Positions 48,884 to 56,959 of a stretch of 64,000 nucleotides of DNA are shown here, one piece after another. The first letter of the stretch is position 1, and every line of letters begins with the position of its first letter. The DNA is from Terriglobia bacterium (GTDB taxonomy: Bacteria; Acidobacteriota; Terriglobia; Terriglobales; Acidobacteriaceae): contig JAIQET010000001.1 in assembly GCA_020073645.1 (NCBI GenBank), forward strand, positions 186,001-250,000, read 5' to 3'. The notes under the pieces were generated by a model. It was not told the DNA's origin. It was given only the letters and a program-made list of their open reading frames with translations, and did no database searches. The position numbers were made by a program, and so were the translations under genes.

Positions 48884-49562
48884 GGATCTTCACTCCTTCC
48901 TCACTAATAGTGACATAGGTGGCAGCAGACTGGGTCCAGCTGCCGGTGTTGAAGTATTCAATCTGATTGCGTTCCGCGCACATAGCCTCGTGGGTATGGC
49001 CACAGAAGACACGCTGGGCATTCTTCGCTTGGGCATGGTTGAGCGCGCCTCGGGCTACTTTGCTCGAGAGGCGAAGCCAAACGGTATCCAACCGGTCGAA
49101 ACAGCGCGCCAAGCGCTTCTGCCCAAAATCCAGCTTCTGCAATTGCAGATAGAGCGCAGTCAGAAACTTGCTAAGCGGAAGACTACCTAGGACGAAGCCG
49201 TCAAACTGGTGCCCGTGAATGGCCAGGTGGCGAATGCCGCAATACTCCCAGGCATACTCCTGGTACACCTCGATGCCGACCAGGTGCGACATGACTTCCG
49301 AAAGTCCCTGGTCATGGTTGCCCTCCACCCAGACCACTTCGATGCGGCGCTTGGGATTCGAGAGCTTGCGAATGTAGCTGAGGAACTGCCAGTGTTCTTT
49401 CTTGAGGCGGCGAAAGTTCAGATCGCAGAAGATGTCACCCAATAGGATCAGGCGCTGAAAGGAGATCGCCTTCAGCATCTGCAATGCAGCTTTGGCACGG
49501 CTAACCTCCGACCCCAAGTGCAGGTCGGAAAGGATCACCGTGTCGAAACACGGCGTGGTCAT
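48753..49562 (-). CDS. Metallophosphoesterase (LpxH-like)
   Basis: A 269-residue calcineurin-like phosphoesterase. Metal ligands: Asp13/His15 (SDLHLGS), Asp43 (LLGDIFCD), Asn82/His83 (EGNHD), GHQF and a late GHTHE. The layout and size resemble UDP-2,3-diacylglucosamine hydrolases (LpxH), but no LpxH-specific signature is claimed. The conserved core ends near VKIHEY; the last 40 residues are charged, probably disordered, and encoded in the same DNA as the start of the GT2 gene. Confidence 0.85.
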   Translation of the reverse strand: MTTPCFDTVILSDLHLGSEVSRAKAALQMLKAISFQRLILLGDIFCDLNFRRLKKEHWQFLSYIRKLSNPKRRIEVVWVEGNHDQGLSEVMSHLVGIEVYQEYAWEYCGIRHLAIHGHQFDGFVLGSLPLSKFLTALYLQLQKLDFGQKRLARCFDRLDTVWLRLSSKVARGALNHAQAKNAQRVFCGHTHEAMCAERNQIEYFNTGSWTQSAATYVTISEEGVKIHEYHERADDRDPREERSEAHSEIAEFADSPGLPADVEYEGVPV

Positions 49563-49646
49563 GCCTCATTCTTAGTGCATGCGTGTTAAACCTTGATGAA
49601 TCGCTTGCGAAATCCTCTTCGCTGAACAATCGTTAGTAACAGTGGT

Positions 49647-49664
49647 TATTCACCGAATATTCAC
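49647..49664 (+). promoter_or_regulatory. Pho-box-like direct repeat
   Basis: TATTCAC (49647-49653), CGAA, TATTCAC (49658-49664): two identical 7-mers with an 11-base period, as in PhoB/PhoP boxes. A weaker third unit may precede it. It lies about 140 bases before the PhoU-like gene, in the gap shared with the metallophosphoesterase. Identity as a Pho box is inferred. Confidence 0.45.
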
Positions 49665-49804
49665 ATTGGTGAAACTTGGCTGAAATATGGAAACGGTAAA
49701 CTAATGTTTTTGCCCTGATCCTTCTCTTTGGTGCGCCGGCGTGTCCTCCGTGTTATACCTGACGCCGGAATTCTCAGCGGTAGATGTGCACTTCCAAAAC
49801 TGAC

Positions 49805-50476
49805 ATGAAACGAGCCGTTCCACGCGAGCCCGAGTCCACAAAAGAGCTGACTGCCCTGATCCGGCAAGCCTGCCTGGTCGCCAAGGACGCCGCGTCCAAC
49901 GTGAAAGAGTTTGTCGCGCACTCCTCCAAAATGGCCTTTCTGGCGGTGAAGGATTGCGAGAAAGAACTCGATCGCATCGAGCGCCGGGTGGACGACCAGA
50001 TCAGCGGCGCCATCACCGAGGTAACCGAAGCCGAAGCGCGGGAGTTACTCGCCTGCCTGAAGTTCAGCACCGATCTGGAGCGCATCGGAGACCTGGCATG
50101 GACCGCCACGAAGCGGCTCCAGGGTGCGACCACTGCCCTGCAGCGCGAGGACAGTCGCGACTTGATCCAAATGGCGGAAATCCTGGAGGAAATGCTCGAC
50201 CACATTCACCAGGGCTTTGTGGAGCACGACGTTGACGCGGCCGGTTGGGTGTTGCAGACGGACGCACGCATCAACCAAACCTGCCATGCCGTGTTCCAGC
50301 GGCACCTGCAAAACACCGACCGGCGCGGTCATGAATACAGCACCAACCTGTTGTTTGTGGCGCAGGCATTCGAACGCGCGGGAGATCACGCCAAGAACCT
50401 GGCCGAAGAGGTCTTTCACCTGGTGGAAGGCCGCAGCCTGCGTCACGAAACCAAGCGACGACGCCCCAAGGAATAA
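49805..50476 (+). CDS. PhoU-like protein
   Basis: About 223 residues. ATG 49805 opens MKRAVPREPESTKELTALIRQACLVAKDAASNVKEFVAHSSK. Two PhoU-type three-helix bundles are visible, with CLKFSTDLERIGDLAWTATKR and LLFVAQAFERAGDHAKNLAEEVFHL carrying the E/D-xxx-D metal-binding pattern of the family. PhoU restrains phosphate uptake and signalling, often with PstB and PhoR; none of these is in the window. A Pho-box-like repeat lies upstream. Confidence 0.9.
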   Translation: MKRAVPREPESTKELTALIRQACLVAKDAASNVKEFVAHSSKMAFLAVKDCEKELDRIERRVDDQISGAITEVTEAEARELLACLKFSTDLERIGDLAWTATKRLQGATTALQREDSRDLIQMAEILEEMLDHIHQGFVEHDVDAAGWVLQTDARINQTCHAVFQRHLQNTDRRGHEYSTNLLFVAQAFERAGDHAKNLAEEVFHLVEGRSLRHETKRRRPKE

Positions 50477-50521
50477 TTCGCTCGCGCAGCAGGCAGGATT
50501 GCGCTCCAACGCAAGTGAGGT

Positions 50522-50707
50522 TTAATACGATCTTCCGGCCAGCGGGTCGTCGTCTGCAAAGCCCCAGGCTTTCAGTAGTTCTGAGGGGACATACTTGTCA
50601 TCCTTATTCCGGCGAACCCACTCTTTCAGCGGGATCGACTGTTCATACTCCTCAGGCGACAAGCGCAGCTCCTTTACCACTTTCTCAAAGGAAGTTCCCC
50701 CTTCCAT
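50522..50707 (-). CDS. Small hypothetical protein
   Basis: A 61-residue protein. GGGAGGGGG lies 8-12 bases before ATG 50707, a good site. The sequence (MEGGTSFEKVVKELRLSPEEYEQSIPLKEWVRRNKDDKYVP...) is charged, helical and without Cys or a membrane segment. I do not recognise it. It converges with the PhoU-like gene, 45 bases away. Confidence 0.6.
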   Translation of the reverse strand: MEGGTSFEKVVKELRLSPEEYEQSIPLKEWVRRNKDDKYVPSELLKAWGFADDDPLAGRSY

Positions 50708-50840
50708 CTCACACCCCCTCCCCAAGCATCGTTCCACTATTTTATCCCTCGACGGTTAACAGAATGTGAATGAATATCTGTCCGGAGGCAATGGGAAGAA
50801 ACCTCGCGGGAACCCGGGGTTCCCCGAAATGGCGCGGACG

Positions 50841-52583
50841 TTAACTGAAACTGACGGAAAGCGGAACTTCTACTCTGACCTCGGTGCCCTGGCCGGATTG
50901 CGACTCGATGGATACGCTGCCGTTCACCAGATGAGCGCGCTCTTTCATGCCCACAATCCCGATGCCGGCGCCGGGGGGCAACTGCGTCGCGTTTAGCCCG
51001 ATGCCCTCGTCCTTCACCGTCAAGCGCAGCACATTTCCGTCACCTTCGACAGCAACCAACACCGTGGCAGCCTGCGAATGTTTGGCCACGTTGCGCAAAC
51101 ACTCCTGGGCAATGTGATAAATGGAACCGGCAATCTCAGTCCCTAAGGAATCCGGAACGTCCTGGCTGGTAAAGCGAGTGGCAATGCCATAGGCTTCTTC
51201 GAACTCCTCGCAGTACTGTTCCAAAGCAGCAGTTAGACCAATGTCGTCCAGAATGGAAGGATGCAGCCGGTGAGAGATCCGGCGGACGCTCTCCGCGGCT
51301 TCGGCGGCGCGGCGTTGCAGGGGGCGTAATGAGCTGGTGAACTCCTCCGGCGCCGGACTCACGGCCAGCTTGCCCAAGTCAATGGCCAGGTAGGCCAGTT
51401 GCTGGCTGAGATCGTCGTGCAGGTCACGGGCGATGCGGCGGCGCTCATCGTCCTGTGCCGTCATCAACCGGCGGGCTAGGCTGCGCAACTCTTCCCTCTG
51501 CTGCCGAATCGCCTGGGCATCGGCGCGGCGCTTGGAAATGTCGGTGACAAAGGCCACCGCCAGAGTATCGCGCGCGGTGCTGATATAGCTCAGACTGATC
51601 TCGGCAAAGAATTCTGTGCCATCTTTGCGCCGGGCCTGCAAGTCGAGCCCGAGGCCCATGGGACGGTTTTGCGGCTTGCTGAAGTAGTGGTCCCGGTGTC
51701 CGACGTGCTGGGCCCGCAGCGACTCGGGAAGCAGCAGTTCCACCGGCTGCCCCAGCATGTCTTCGATCCTGTAGCCGAACATCCTTTCCGTGGAGGGATT
51801 CGCCATCACAATGCGCCCCCCACGGTCCACGATAAAGATGGCTTGCGCTGCCGCGTCGAACAGGGCTTCGGCGGTCGATTCGCTTTCCTGCTGCTGGCGT
51901 TGTGCCAGGTTCCGCTGTCGTACCGCCCGGCGGACATCCAGAGGGAACGCGAGCAGAGCCACCAGAGCCAGCAAGGAGGCGAGCAGCGTGGCCCCAAAAC
52001 CTTGCCACAGGCGGGACTGGCGGGTCTCCAGGCGCTCCTGCAACAAGCTGTATTCGTCCTGTTCAATCTCGTGCTGCAGTTGCCGGATGCGATCCATCAG
52101 ATTCTTGCCCTGACCGGTGGAGACATTCTTCGCGGCCGCCTCGAATCCGGATTGCTGCCGCACTGCGACCGTCCCGGCCATCCTGGCGATTCTCTCGCTA
52201 ATCAAGGGCTCCAATTCGCTGAGCCGCTGCTGCTGGCGGGAGTTGTCGGCGGTAAGCCGCTTGAGCGCAGCGAGCGCGCTCGGCACCTTGGATACTGTCG
52301 CCTGATACGGTTCGAGGTAAATCTCCTGGCCGGTGAGAATGTATCCCCGCTGTGCGCTTTCGGCGTCTTTCAGGTAAGCCAGGAGCTCGTCGGTATTGCT
52401 GATGACTTCGCGGGTGTGGTCCACCCACGAGTCAGAGATGCTTACCTGCCGCAGGGTCCAGGCGGCGATCAGGCCGATCAACACCAGCATGCCGAGGCCA
52501 AGGATGGACCAAAGCAGCGAGCGCCTCTGTAGCGGATCTTCTCCGACAGAGGGATGTGAACTGGATTGCAAGTTCACAGGCAT
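50841..52583 (-). CDS. CHASE3-PAS histidine kinase (HisKA_3)
   Basis: A 580-residue membrane sensor. TM1 is near 24-44; the extracellular CHASE3 region follows (SNTDELLAYLKDAESAQRGYILTGQ at about 62-86), TM2 near 197-217, a PAS domain at about 235-350, and the NarX-type kinase core with phosphorylated His389 (RIARDLHDDLSQQLAYLA) and an ATPase part ending IVGMKERAHLVNGSVSIESQSGQGTEVRVEVPL. It should phosphorylate LuxR-type regulators, and two lie immediately divergent. It starts at 52583, with no better site. Confidence 0.92.
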   Translation of the reverse strand: MPVNLQSSSHPSVGEDPLQRRSLLWSILGLGMLVLIGLIAAWTLRQVSISDSWVDHTREVISNTDELLAYLKDAESAQRGYILTGQEIYLEPYQATVSKVPSALAALKRLTADNSRQQQRLSELEPLISERIARMAGTVAVRQQSGFEAAAKNVSTGQGKNLMDRIRQLQHEIEQDEYSLLQERLETRQSRLWQGFGATLLASLLALVALLAFPLDVRRAVRQRNLAQRQQQESESTAEALFDAAAQAIFIVDRGGRIVMANPSTERMFGYRIEDMLGQPVELLLPESLRAQHVGHRDHYFSKPQNRPMGLGLDLQARRKDGTEFFAEISLSYISTARDTLAVAFVTDISKRRADAQAIRQQREELRSLARRLMTAQDDERRRIARDLHDDLSQQLAYLAIDLGKLAVSPAPEEFTSSLRPLQRRAAEAAESVRRISHRLHPSILDDIGLTAALEQYCEEFEEAYGIATRFTSQDVPDSLGTEIAGSIYHIAQECLRNVAKHSQAATVLVAVEGDGNVLRLTVKDEGIGLNATQLPPGAGIGIVGMKERAHLVNGSVSIESQSGQGTEVRVEVPLSVSFS

Positions 52584-52736
52584 AAATAGGCCCCCACCTA
52601 GTGATGAATGGCAAGATCATACACCGTCACCGAACGTGACAAGAGCAGAATCCGGCAGAACCCGGAACGGTTCGCGGTATGATGTGCGTTAGGTCTGGGG
52701 ATGACCGCAGGCGTGGGTCAGACGGAGTTTGGGGTG

Positions 52737-53378
52737 ATGAAGCGGATACGCGTGCTCCTGGGAGACGATCACGCACTGATACTCGACGGGATTCGTGCGA
52801 GTCTGCAGCTGCAGTTTGACATCGTCGGCCAGGCGACCGACGGCAAGGCCCTGGTGCAGGCTGCCGAGCGATTGCGCCCCGACCTGGTCATCCTCGATAT
52901 CAGCATGCCGCTACTCAACGGGTTCGAGTCGGCGCGGCAGATCCGGGAAATCCTGCCGGCAACCAAATTGATCTTCCTGAGCCAGCACCTTAACCCGGCT
53001 TACCTGAAGCATGCTCTCAGGGTGGGGGTTGCCGGCTACGTGCTTAAGGCCGGGGCCACGGAGGAGCTACAAAAGGCGATCAACACCGTATTGCGCGGCA
53101 AGACCTACATCACGCCGAGCTTCGGGGAGGATGTAATCGCCCGGCTTTGGAATCGCTCGGGAGAAGTCAACGAAGAATCCGAGGACTTGACCGACCGCCA
53201 GCGCGAGATTCTGCAATTGATCGTGGAAGGCCGGTCCAGCAAGGAGATGGCCGACCTGCTGCATGTGTCGATCAAGACCATCGAGTTTCACCGTGCCCGC
53301 ATCATGAACAAGCTCGGCGTCCGCACGGTCGCTGAGCTGACCAAAGTTGCCCTCCAGCAAGGCCTGATCGCCGGTTGA
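52737..53378 (+). CDS. NarL/LuxR-type response regulator
   Basis: A 213-residue two-domain regulator. ATG 52737 has GGAG at 52724-52727. Receiver domain with Asp10/Asp11, phosphorylated Asp54 (LVILDISMP) and Lys in GYVLKAG; output domain with the LuxR helix-turn-helix LTDRQREILQLIVEGRSSKEMADLLHVSIKTIEFHRARIMNKLGVRTVAELTKVA. It is divergent from the histidine kinase, which is its probable partner. Confidence 0.92.
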   Translation: MKRIRVLLGDDHALILDGIRASLQLQFDIVGQATDGKALVQAAERLRPDLVILDISMPLLNGFESARQIREILPATKLIFLSQHLNPAYLKHALRVGVAGYVLKAGATEELQKAINTVLRGKTYITPSFGEDVIARLWNRSGEVNEESEDLTDRQREILQLIVEGRSSKEMADLLHVSIKTIEFHRARIMNKLGVRTVAELTKVALQQGLIAG

Positions 53379-53382
53379 AAAA

Positions 53383-53400
53383 ACTAGGGCAAACCCTAGT
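53383..53400. promoter_or_regulatory. Palindrome ACTAGG-N6-CCTAGT, copy 1
   Basis: ACTAGG, GCAAAC, CCTAGT (perfect arms; with the next bases it extends to 7 bp each side). It lies 5 bases after the response-regulator stop and 78 bases before the TTG start of the single-domain regulator. A -10-like TAATCT follows 23 bases later. A second copy with the same geometry is at 54071-54088. Confidence 0.75.
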
Positions 53401-53478
53401 CGTAACCCTCACCCCGTTACCGGTAATCTCTCCGTTGGATGAATTCTGTCCGGATATCGTGACCCCAGGGAGACCTTC

Positions 53479-53886
53479 TTGGCCCGCACCCGCATTCTGT
53501 TAGCCGATGACCATGCCGCCATGCATGATGAGGTTCGAGCGCTGCTGAACGGGGACTACGAGATCGTCGGTGCGGTACAAAACGGAAAAACCCTGGTGGA
53601 AGCGGCACAAGAGTTGAAACCCGACCTCATCATCAGCGACATCAGTATGCCGGTGATGACGGGCTTCGAAGCCGCGGCGAAAATTCGCGAATTGGGGCTT
53701 GCGCCCAAACTCATCTTTCTTACGGTGCAGTCAGGACCGGCCTACGTAAGAAAGGCTCGGGGCCTGGGTGCTGAGGGATACGTACTGAAGGTCTATACCC
53801 ACGAACAATTGGCGGCCGCGGTCTCGGCAGTGCTGAGCGGAAAAAGCTATATATCTCCGCAATTGAAAGCCAGCGGCCGGGACTAA
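53479..53886 (+). CDS. Single-domain response regulator
   Basis: A 135-residue receiver domain with a TTG start preceded by AGGGAGA. The acidic pocket (Asp10, Asp11), Asp54 (LIISDISMP), Thr in FLTVQSG and Lys in GYVLKVYT are all present, so it should be phosphorylated. It is closely related to the receiver of the NarL-type gene (same MPV-x-GFEAAAKIRE layout) but stops at QLKASGRD, without a DNA-binding domain, and no frame downstream encodes one. It may compete with, or relay to, its neighbour. Confidence 0.88.
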   Translation: MARTRILLADDHAAMHDEVRALLNGDYEIVGAVQNGKTLVEAAQELKPDLIISDISMPVMTGFEAAAKIRELGLAPKLIFLTVQSGPAYVRKARGLGAEGYVLKVYTHEQLAAAVSAVLSGKSYISPQLKASGRD

Positions 53887-54070
53887 CTGCCATTCTCGCA
53901 GCCGGGTACACCTGTATTCCGGCTTCTGACGTCCGCCAGGCTCGCAGACTCCGACTCCAACCCTACCGAACTCCCACTCCCAGCTGGGGCTGGGTCCTCT
54001 CCGGAAACCGCCAAGCGCGGATTGCTCAGTGCCCAATTCCAAAATCGACCGCTGCAACGGGTCCCCAAAA

Positions 54071-54088
54071 ACTAGGGATTCACCTAGT
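54071..54088. promoter_or_regulatory. Palindrome ACTAGG-N6-CCTAGT, copy 2
   Basis: ACTAGG, GATTCA, CCTAGT. It lies 76 bases before the ATG of the FNR-like gene and is followed by TACAGT 22 bases on. Both copies are preceded by AAAA. The distances to the start codon and to the -10-like box match copy 1 within a base or two. Confidence 0.75.
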
Positions 54089-54164
54089 GGGCAGCCGAGC
54101 CCGCCATCGCTACAGTTACAACAGATCTGGGGTTTCTAAAAGTCATCATAAAGGAGATCGACCT

Positions 54165-54959
54165 ATGCTGAGCCCAGTCGTTAGCACAGCAACCGGAATG
54201 GAACTCCCTCGTTATAACCCGCTGCCGGTCGTACGCAGCGCCCCACACTCGCCTTACGGTTTGCCGATTGTGGACAACTGCCGCACCTGCAAGCTGCGGA
54301 ACGAGAGCTTTTTCTGCGGCCTCTCCAAGCCGACGCTGGAGGCGCTGGAGCCCATCAAACACGCCACCTCCTATCCTGAAGGCGCAATCGTTTTTGTGGA
54401 AGGACAGGTGCCGCGCGGCGTTTACGTTCTTTGCCAGGGGCGAGTCAAATTGATGACCACCAATAGCGACGGCAAGAGTTTCATCCTGAAGATTGCGCAA
54501 CCGGGAGAGATTCTCGGTTTGCATTCTGTGATGAACGGCGAACCCTCCGAGCTCACGGTGGAAACCCTGCAGCCCTCCCAGTTGACGTTTATTGGCCGCG
54601 AAGACTTTCTGCGCTTCCTGAAGACACACGGCGACGCCTGTCTGCACGCTGCGCAACACCTCAGCCGCGACTGTGTCTCGGCCTACGAGGTGATCCGCTC
54701 CATCGGCTTGTCCCATTCCGCATCAGAAAAACTGGCCCGGCTCTTGCTGCAATGGTCCGCCGATGGGCAGGCCATCAATGGTCAAGTTCGACTCAAGCTG
54801 GCCCTGACCCATGAAGAGATCGCCCAGTTGATCGGCACTTCGAGAGAGACGGTGACCCGCATGCTGGGCGATTTCCGAAAGAAGCGAATTCTGGAACTGA
54901 CTGGCTCCACTCTGCTGATACACAACCTGGCCGAATTGGAGCGGCTGGCCGCCTGCTAG
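54165..54959 (+). CDS. Crp/FNR-family regulator with N-terminal Cys cluster
   Basis: A 264-residue regulator. ATG 54165 follows AAGGAG (54151-54156). The N-terminus has Cys39, Cys42 and Cys51 (NCRTCKLRNESFFCGL), then the cAMP-binding-type barrel (FVEGQVPRGVYVLCQGRVKLM; GEILGLHSV) and a winged helix with EEIAQLIGTSRETVTRMLGDFRKKRIL. The Cys spacing and the E-xx-SR recognition helix resemble FNR, suggesting redox or [4Fe-4S]-based sensing, perhaps with Cys90 as the fourth ligand. One ACTAGG-N6-CCTAGT palindrome lies upstream. Confidence 0.9.
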   Translation: MLSPVVSTATGMELPRYNPLPVVRSAPHSPYGLPIVDNCRTCKLRNESFFCGLSKPTLEALEPIKHATSYPEGAIVFVEGQVPRGVYVLCQGRVKLMTTNSDGKSFILKIAQPGEILGLHSVMNGEPSELTVETLQPSQLTFIGREDFLRFLKTHGDACLHAAQHLSRDCVSAYEVIRSIGLSHSASEKLARLLLQWSADGQAINGQVRLKLALTHEEIAQLIGTSRETVTRMLGDFRKKRILELTGSTLLIHNLAELERLAAC

Positions 54960-55003
54960 CCGGGTCCGGCACCGCCGCGGTGGCAGACGCAAAGGAGACA
55001 ATC

Positions 55004-55222
55004 ATGGTTGCACGATGTGCCAATCCGGAATGCGAAGGCTTGCTCGATTACCTGGAACCGCTGAAACTGTACCCGCTCGAGCTTCGGAGCTCCGGCAGCA
55101 CCCTGTTTCTCTGGTTGTGCGATGACTGTGCCGCAGTCATGGACGTCGAGGATGGAATGGTGCTACCCCTTGGCGCCGAGGTTCGCCATCATCCAGCGGG
55201 TAATCCAAGAGCCGCCTGCTGA
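55004..55222 (+). CDS. Small zinc-ribbon-like protein
   Basis: A 72-residue protein; AAGGAGA lies just before ATG 55004. Two Cys pairs (CANPEC near the start and CDDC after FLWL) suggest a zinc ribbon or rubredoxin-like knuckle. It follows the FNR-like gene by 44 bases and is probably in the same transcript. No family is recognised. Confidence 0.7.
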   Translation: MVARCANPECEGLLDYLEPLKLYPLELRSSGSTLFLWLCDDCAAVMDVEDGMVLPLGAEVRHHPAGNPRAAC

Positions 55223-55277
55223 GCCAAGACGCAGGTAAGCAGCAGCTTGGAGAGGTAACGCGAAATCCCGGAAGTTG

Positions 55278-55353
55278 TGGTGGCCAGGGACGGAGTTGAA
55301 CCGCCGACGCCAGCCTTTTCAGGGCTGCGCTCTACCACCTGAGCTACCTGGCC
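55278..55353 (-). tRNA. tRNA-Phe (GAA)
   Basis: Read on the minus strand the 76-base sequence runs from GGCCAGGTAGCTCAG through the anticodon stem CAGCC-CTGAAAA-GGCTG (anticodon GAA) to the T-arm GGTTCAACTCC and acceptor CCTGGCC-A-CCA. The 7-bp acceptor stem pairs perfectly and CCA is encoded. It lies between the zinc-ribbon gene and hutI. Confidence 0.97.
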
Positions 55354-55470
55354 ACGCTCGAACCCACAGCTTGGCCGCCGACACCGCGCGAGTCGTCTGC
55401 GACACGCTAGGACTGTGGCGGGATTGCCGACAGACAAGCAGCCAACGCTGGGAGCGTATGGAACAGCCCG

Positions 55471-55500
55471 ATTATAGCAACCCGGACAGGATTCCCTCAA
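55471..55500 (-). promoter_or_regulatory. Promoter of tRNA-Phe
   Basis: On the minus strand TTGAGG (55500-55495) is followed by an 18-base spacer and TATAAT (55476-55471). It points at tRNA-Phe, whose 5' end is 118 bases downstream, and lies between hutI and the tRNA. It could also start a leader transcript. Confidence 0.6.
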
Positions 55501-55546
55501 CGATTGCGGATTGTCTAGAGTTAGGTTGCGCTGCGCGATTCGGAAT

Positions 55547-56857
55547 TCACTCCACCTCGCCGGAGCCACCGGATGCAACCATCGTCCCATTCAGGACCGT
55601 AAATGCGCAGTGGTTCGAGGCGAACCAGTAGGCAATCTCGCGATAGTCCCTGGTCTCAAACACCGCCAGGTCTGCATCTTTCCCCGGCTCAATCGAGCCC
55701 TTTCTCTCTTGCAGACGCAGGGCCCAGGCGCCGTTGAGCGTGGCCGCAGCGACCGCCTCTGCCGGCGACATCTTCATATGGGTACACGCCAGCGAGAGTA
55801 CAAACGGCATGCTGGCAGTGGGTGAACTTCCTGGGTTGTAGTCGGTAGCCAAGGCAACCGGAACACCGGCGTCAATCAGCTTGCGCGCTGGCGGGAACTT
55901 TTCCAACCCGAGAAAATAATTCGCTCCCGGCACCAGCGTAGCGATTGTGTCCCGTTTGGCCAACTGCGGGATGTCATCCTCGTTAACGTGATCCATGTGG
56001 TCAAACGATGCGGGATGAAAACGCAACAACGGCCACAGCACGGTCTCGCTCAACTGGCACACGTGCGCCCGCACACCCAGACCGTGTTTCGCGGCACACT
56101 CAAAAATCCTCTCCGTGTCTTCTGCGGAGAAAGCCCCCCGGTCGGTAAACACGTCCACGAACTGGGCCAGCTTGCGCTTCGCGGCCTGCGGAATCATCTT
56201 CTCGCACACTTCTTTCACGTACTGGCCGGACTTGCCTTGGAAGTCCTTGGGAACAACATGTGCACCCAGCAGCGTGGACACGACGGTTCCAGGCCAGCGG
56301 GCAGCTGCCTCACGGATCGCTTCCAGCGACTTCAACTCGGACTCCGCGTTGAGTCCATATCCCGACTTGGCCTCCACCGTGGTCGTGCCCTGTTCGGCCA
56401 TTTCGTGCAGCGCGTCGAGGACTCTTTCCGCCAGCAGGCTCTTCCCTGCCTTGCGCACGCCTTCGACGCTGGAGCGAATGCCGCCGCCGGCTGCGGCGAT
56501 CTCTTCGTAGGTCGCGCCCGAGATGCGCTTCTCGAAGTCCACCAGACGGGGTGAGATGAACGCAGGGTGAGTGTGGGAATCGACAAACCCCGGCAGAACC
56601 ACCTGGCCTTCACAGTCGATCTCGACGACTTTCTTGCGATTCTTCTTTAGCCAGGGATCGCGGAGGGCGTCCTTGGTGGTGCCGACGGAGACAACCTTCC
56701 CGCCGAGGCACAGCACGGCACCACCTTCGATGATGCCGAGTTGCTTGAGATCGGGTCCGCGTCGCGGGCCAGATCCTGCTGCACGCAGGGTGAGCAGTTG
56801 GCCGATGTTGATGAGCACGAGAGGCCGCTCGGATTTTCGTGGAGGTGTCACGGCCAC
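55547..56857 (-). CDS. hutI: Imidazolonepropionase
   Basis: A 436-residue amidohydrolase that opens imidazolonepropionate to formiminoglutamate in histidine degradation. The metal-binding motif FVDSHTHPAF is near 95, with YEEIAAAGGGIRSSV and the Arg/His/Glu region of RAHVCQLSE typical of HutI. It starts with GTG 56857. hutU is 0.8 kb upstream on the same strand, with a plus-strand toxin-antitoxin pair between them. Confidence 0.94.
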   Translation of the reverse strand: MAVTPPRKSERPLVLINIGQLLTLRAAGSGPRRGPDLKQLGIIEGGAVLCLGGKVVSVGTTKDALRDPWLKKNRKKVVEIDCEGQVVLPGFVDSHTHPAFISPRLVDFEKRISGATYEEIAAAGGGIRSSVEGVRKAGKSLLAERVLDALHEMAEQGTTTVEAKSGYGLNAESELKSLEAIREAAARWPGTVVSTLLGAHVVPKDFQGKSGQYVKEVCEKMIPQAAKRKLAQFVDVFTDRGAFSAEDTERIFECAAKHGLGVRAHVCQLSETVLWPLLRFHPASFDHMDHVNEDDIPQLAKRDTIATLVPGANYFLGLEKFPPARKLIDAGVPVALATDYNPGSSPTASMPFVLSLACTHMKMSPAEAVAAATLNGAWALRLQERKGSIEPGKDADLAVFETRDYREIAYWFASNHCAFTVLNGTMVASGGSGEVE

Positions 56858-56911
56858 AGCAGTTTAGCAGCCGGCGCGGCAGGATTGCCGTAATAGACCC
56901 AACAGGTTGGG

Positions 56912-56954
56912 TTGCCTGAATATCAGGCATCGTATATAATCAGACTATCAGGCG
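56912..56954 (+). promoter_or_regulatory. Promoter and operator of the toxin-antitoxin pair
   Basis: TTGCCT (56912-56917) and TATAAT (56935-56940) are 17 bases apart. The perfect 17-bp palindrome TGCCTGA-ATA-TCAGGCA (56913-56929) overlaps the -35, and a half-site TATCAGGC recurs at 56947-56954, just before the antitoxin ATG. This fits autoregulation by the AbrB-type antitoxin. Confidence 0.75.
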
Positions 56955-56959
56955 AATTT

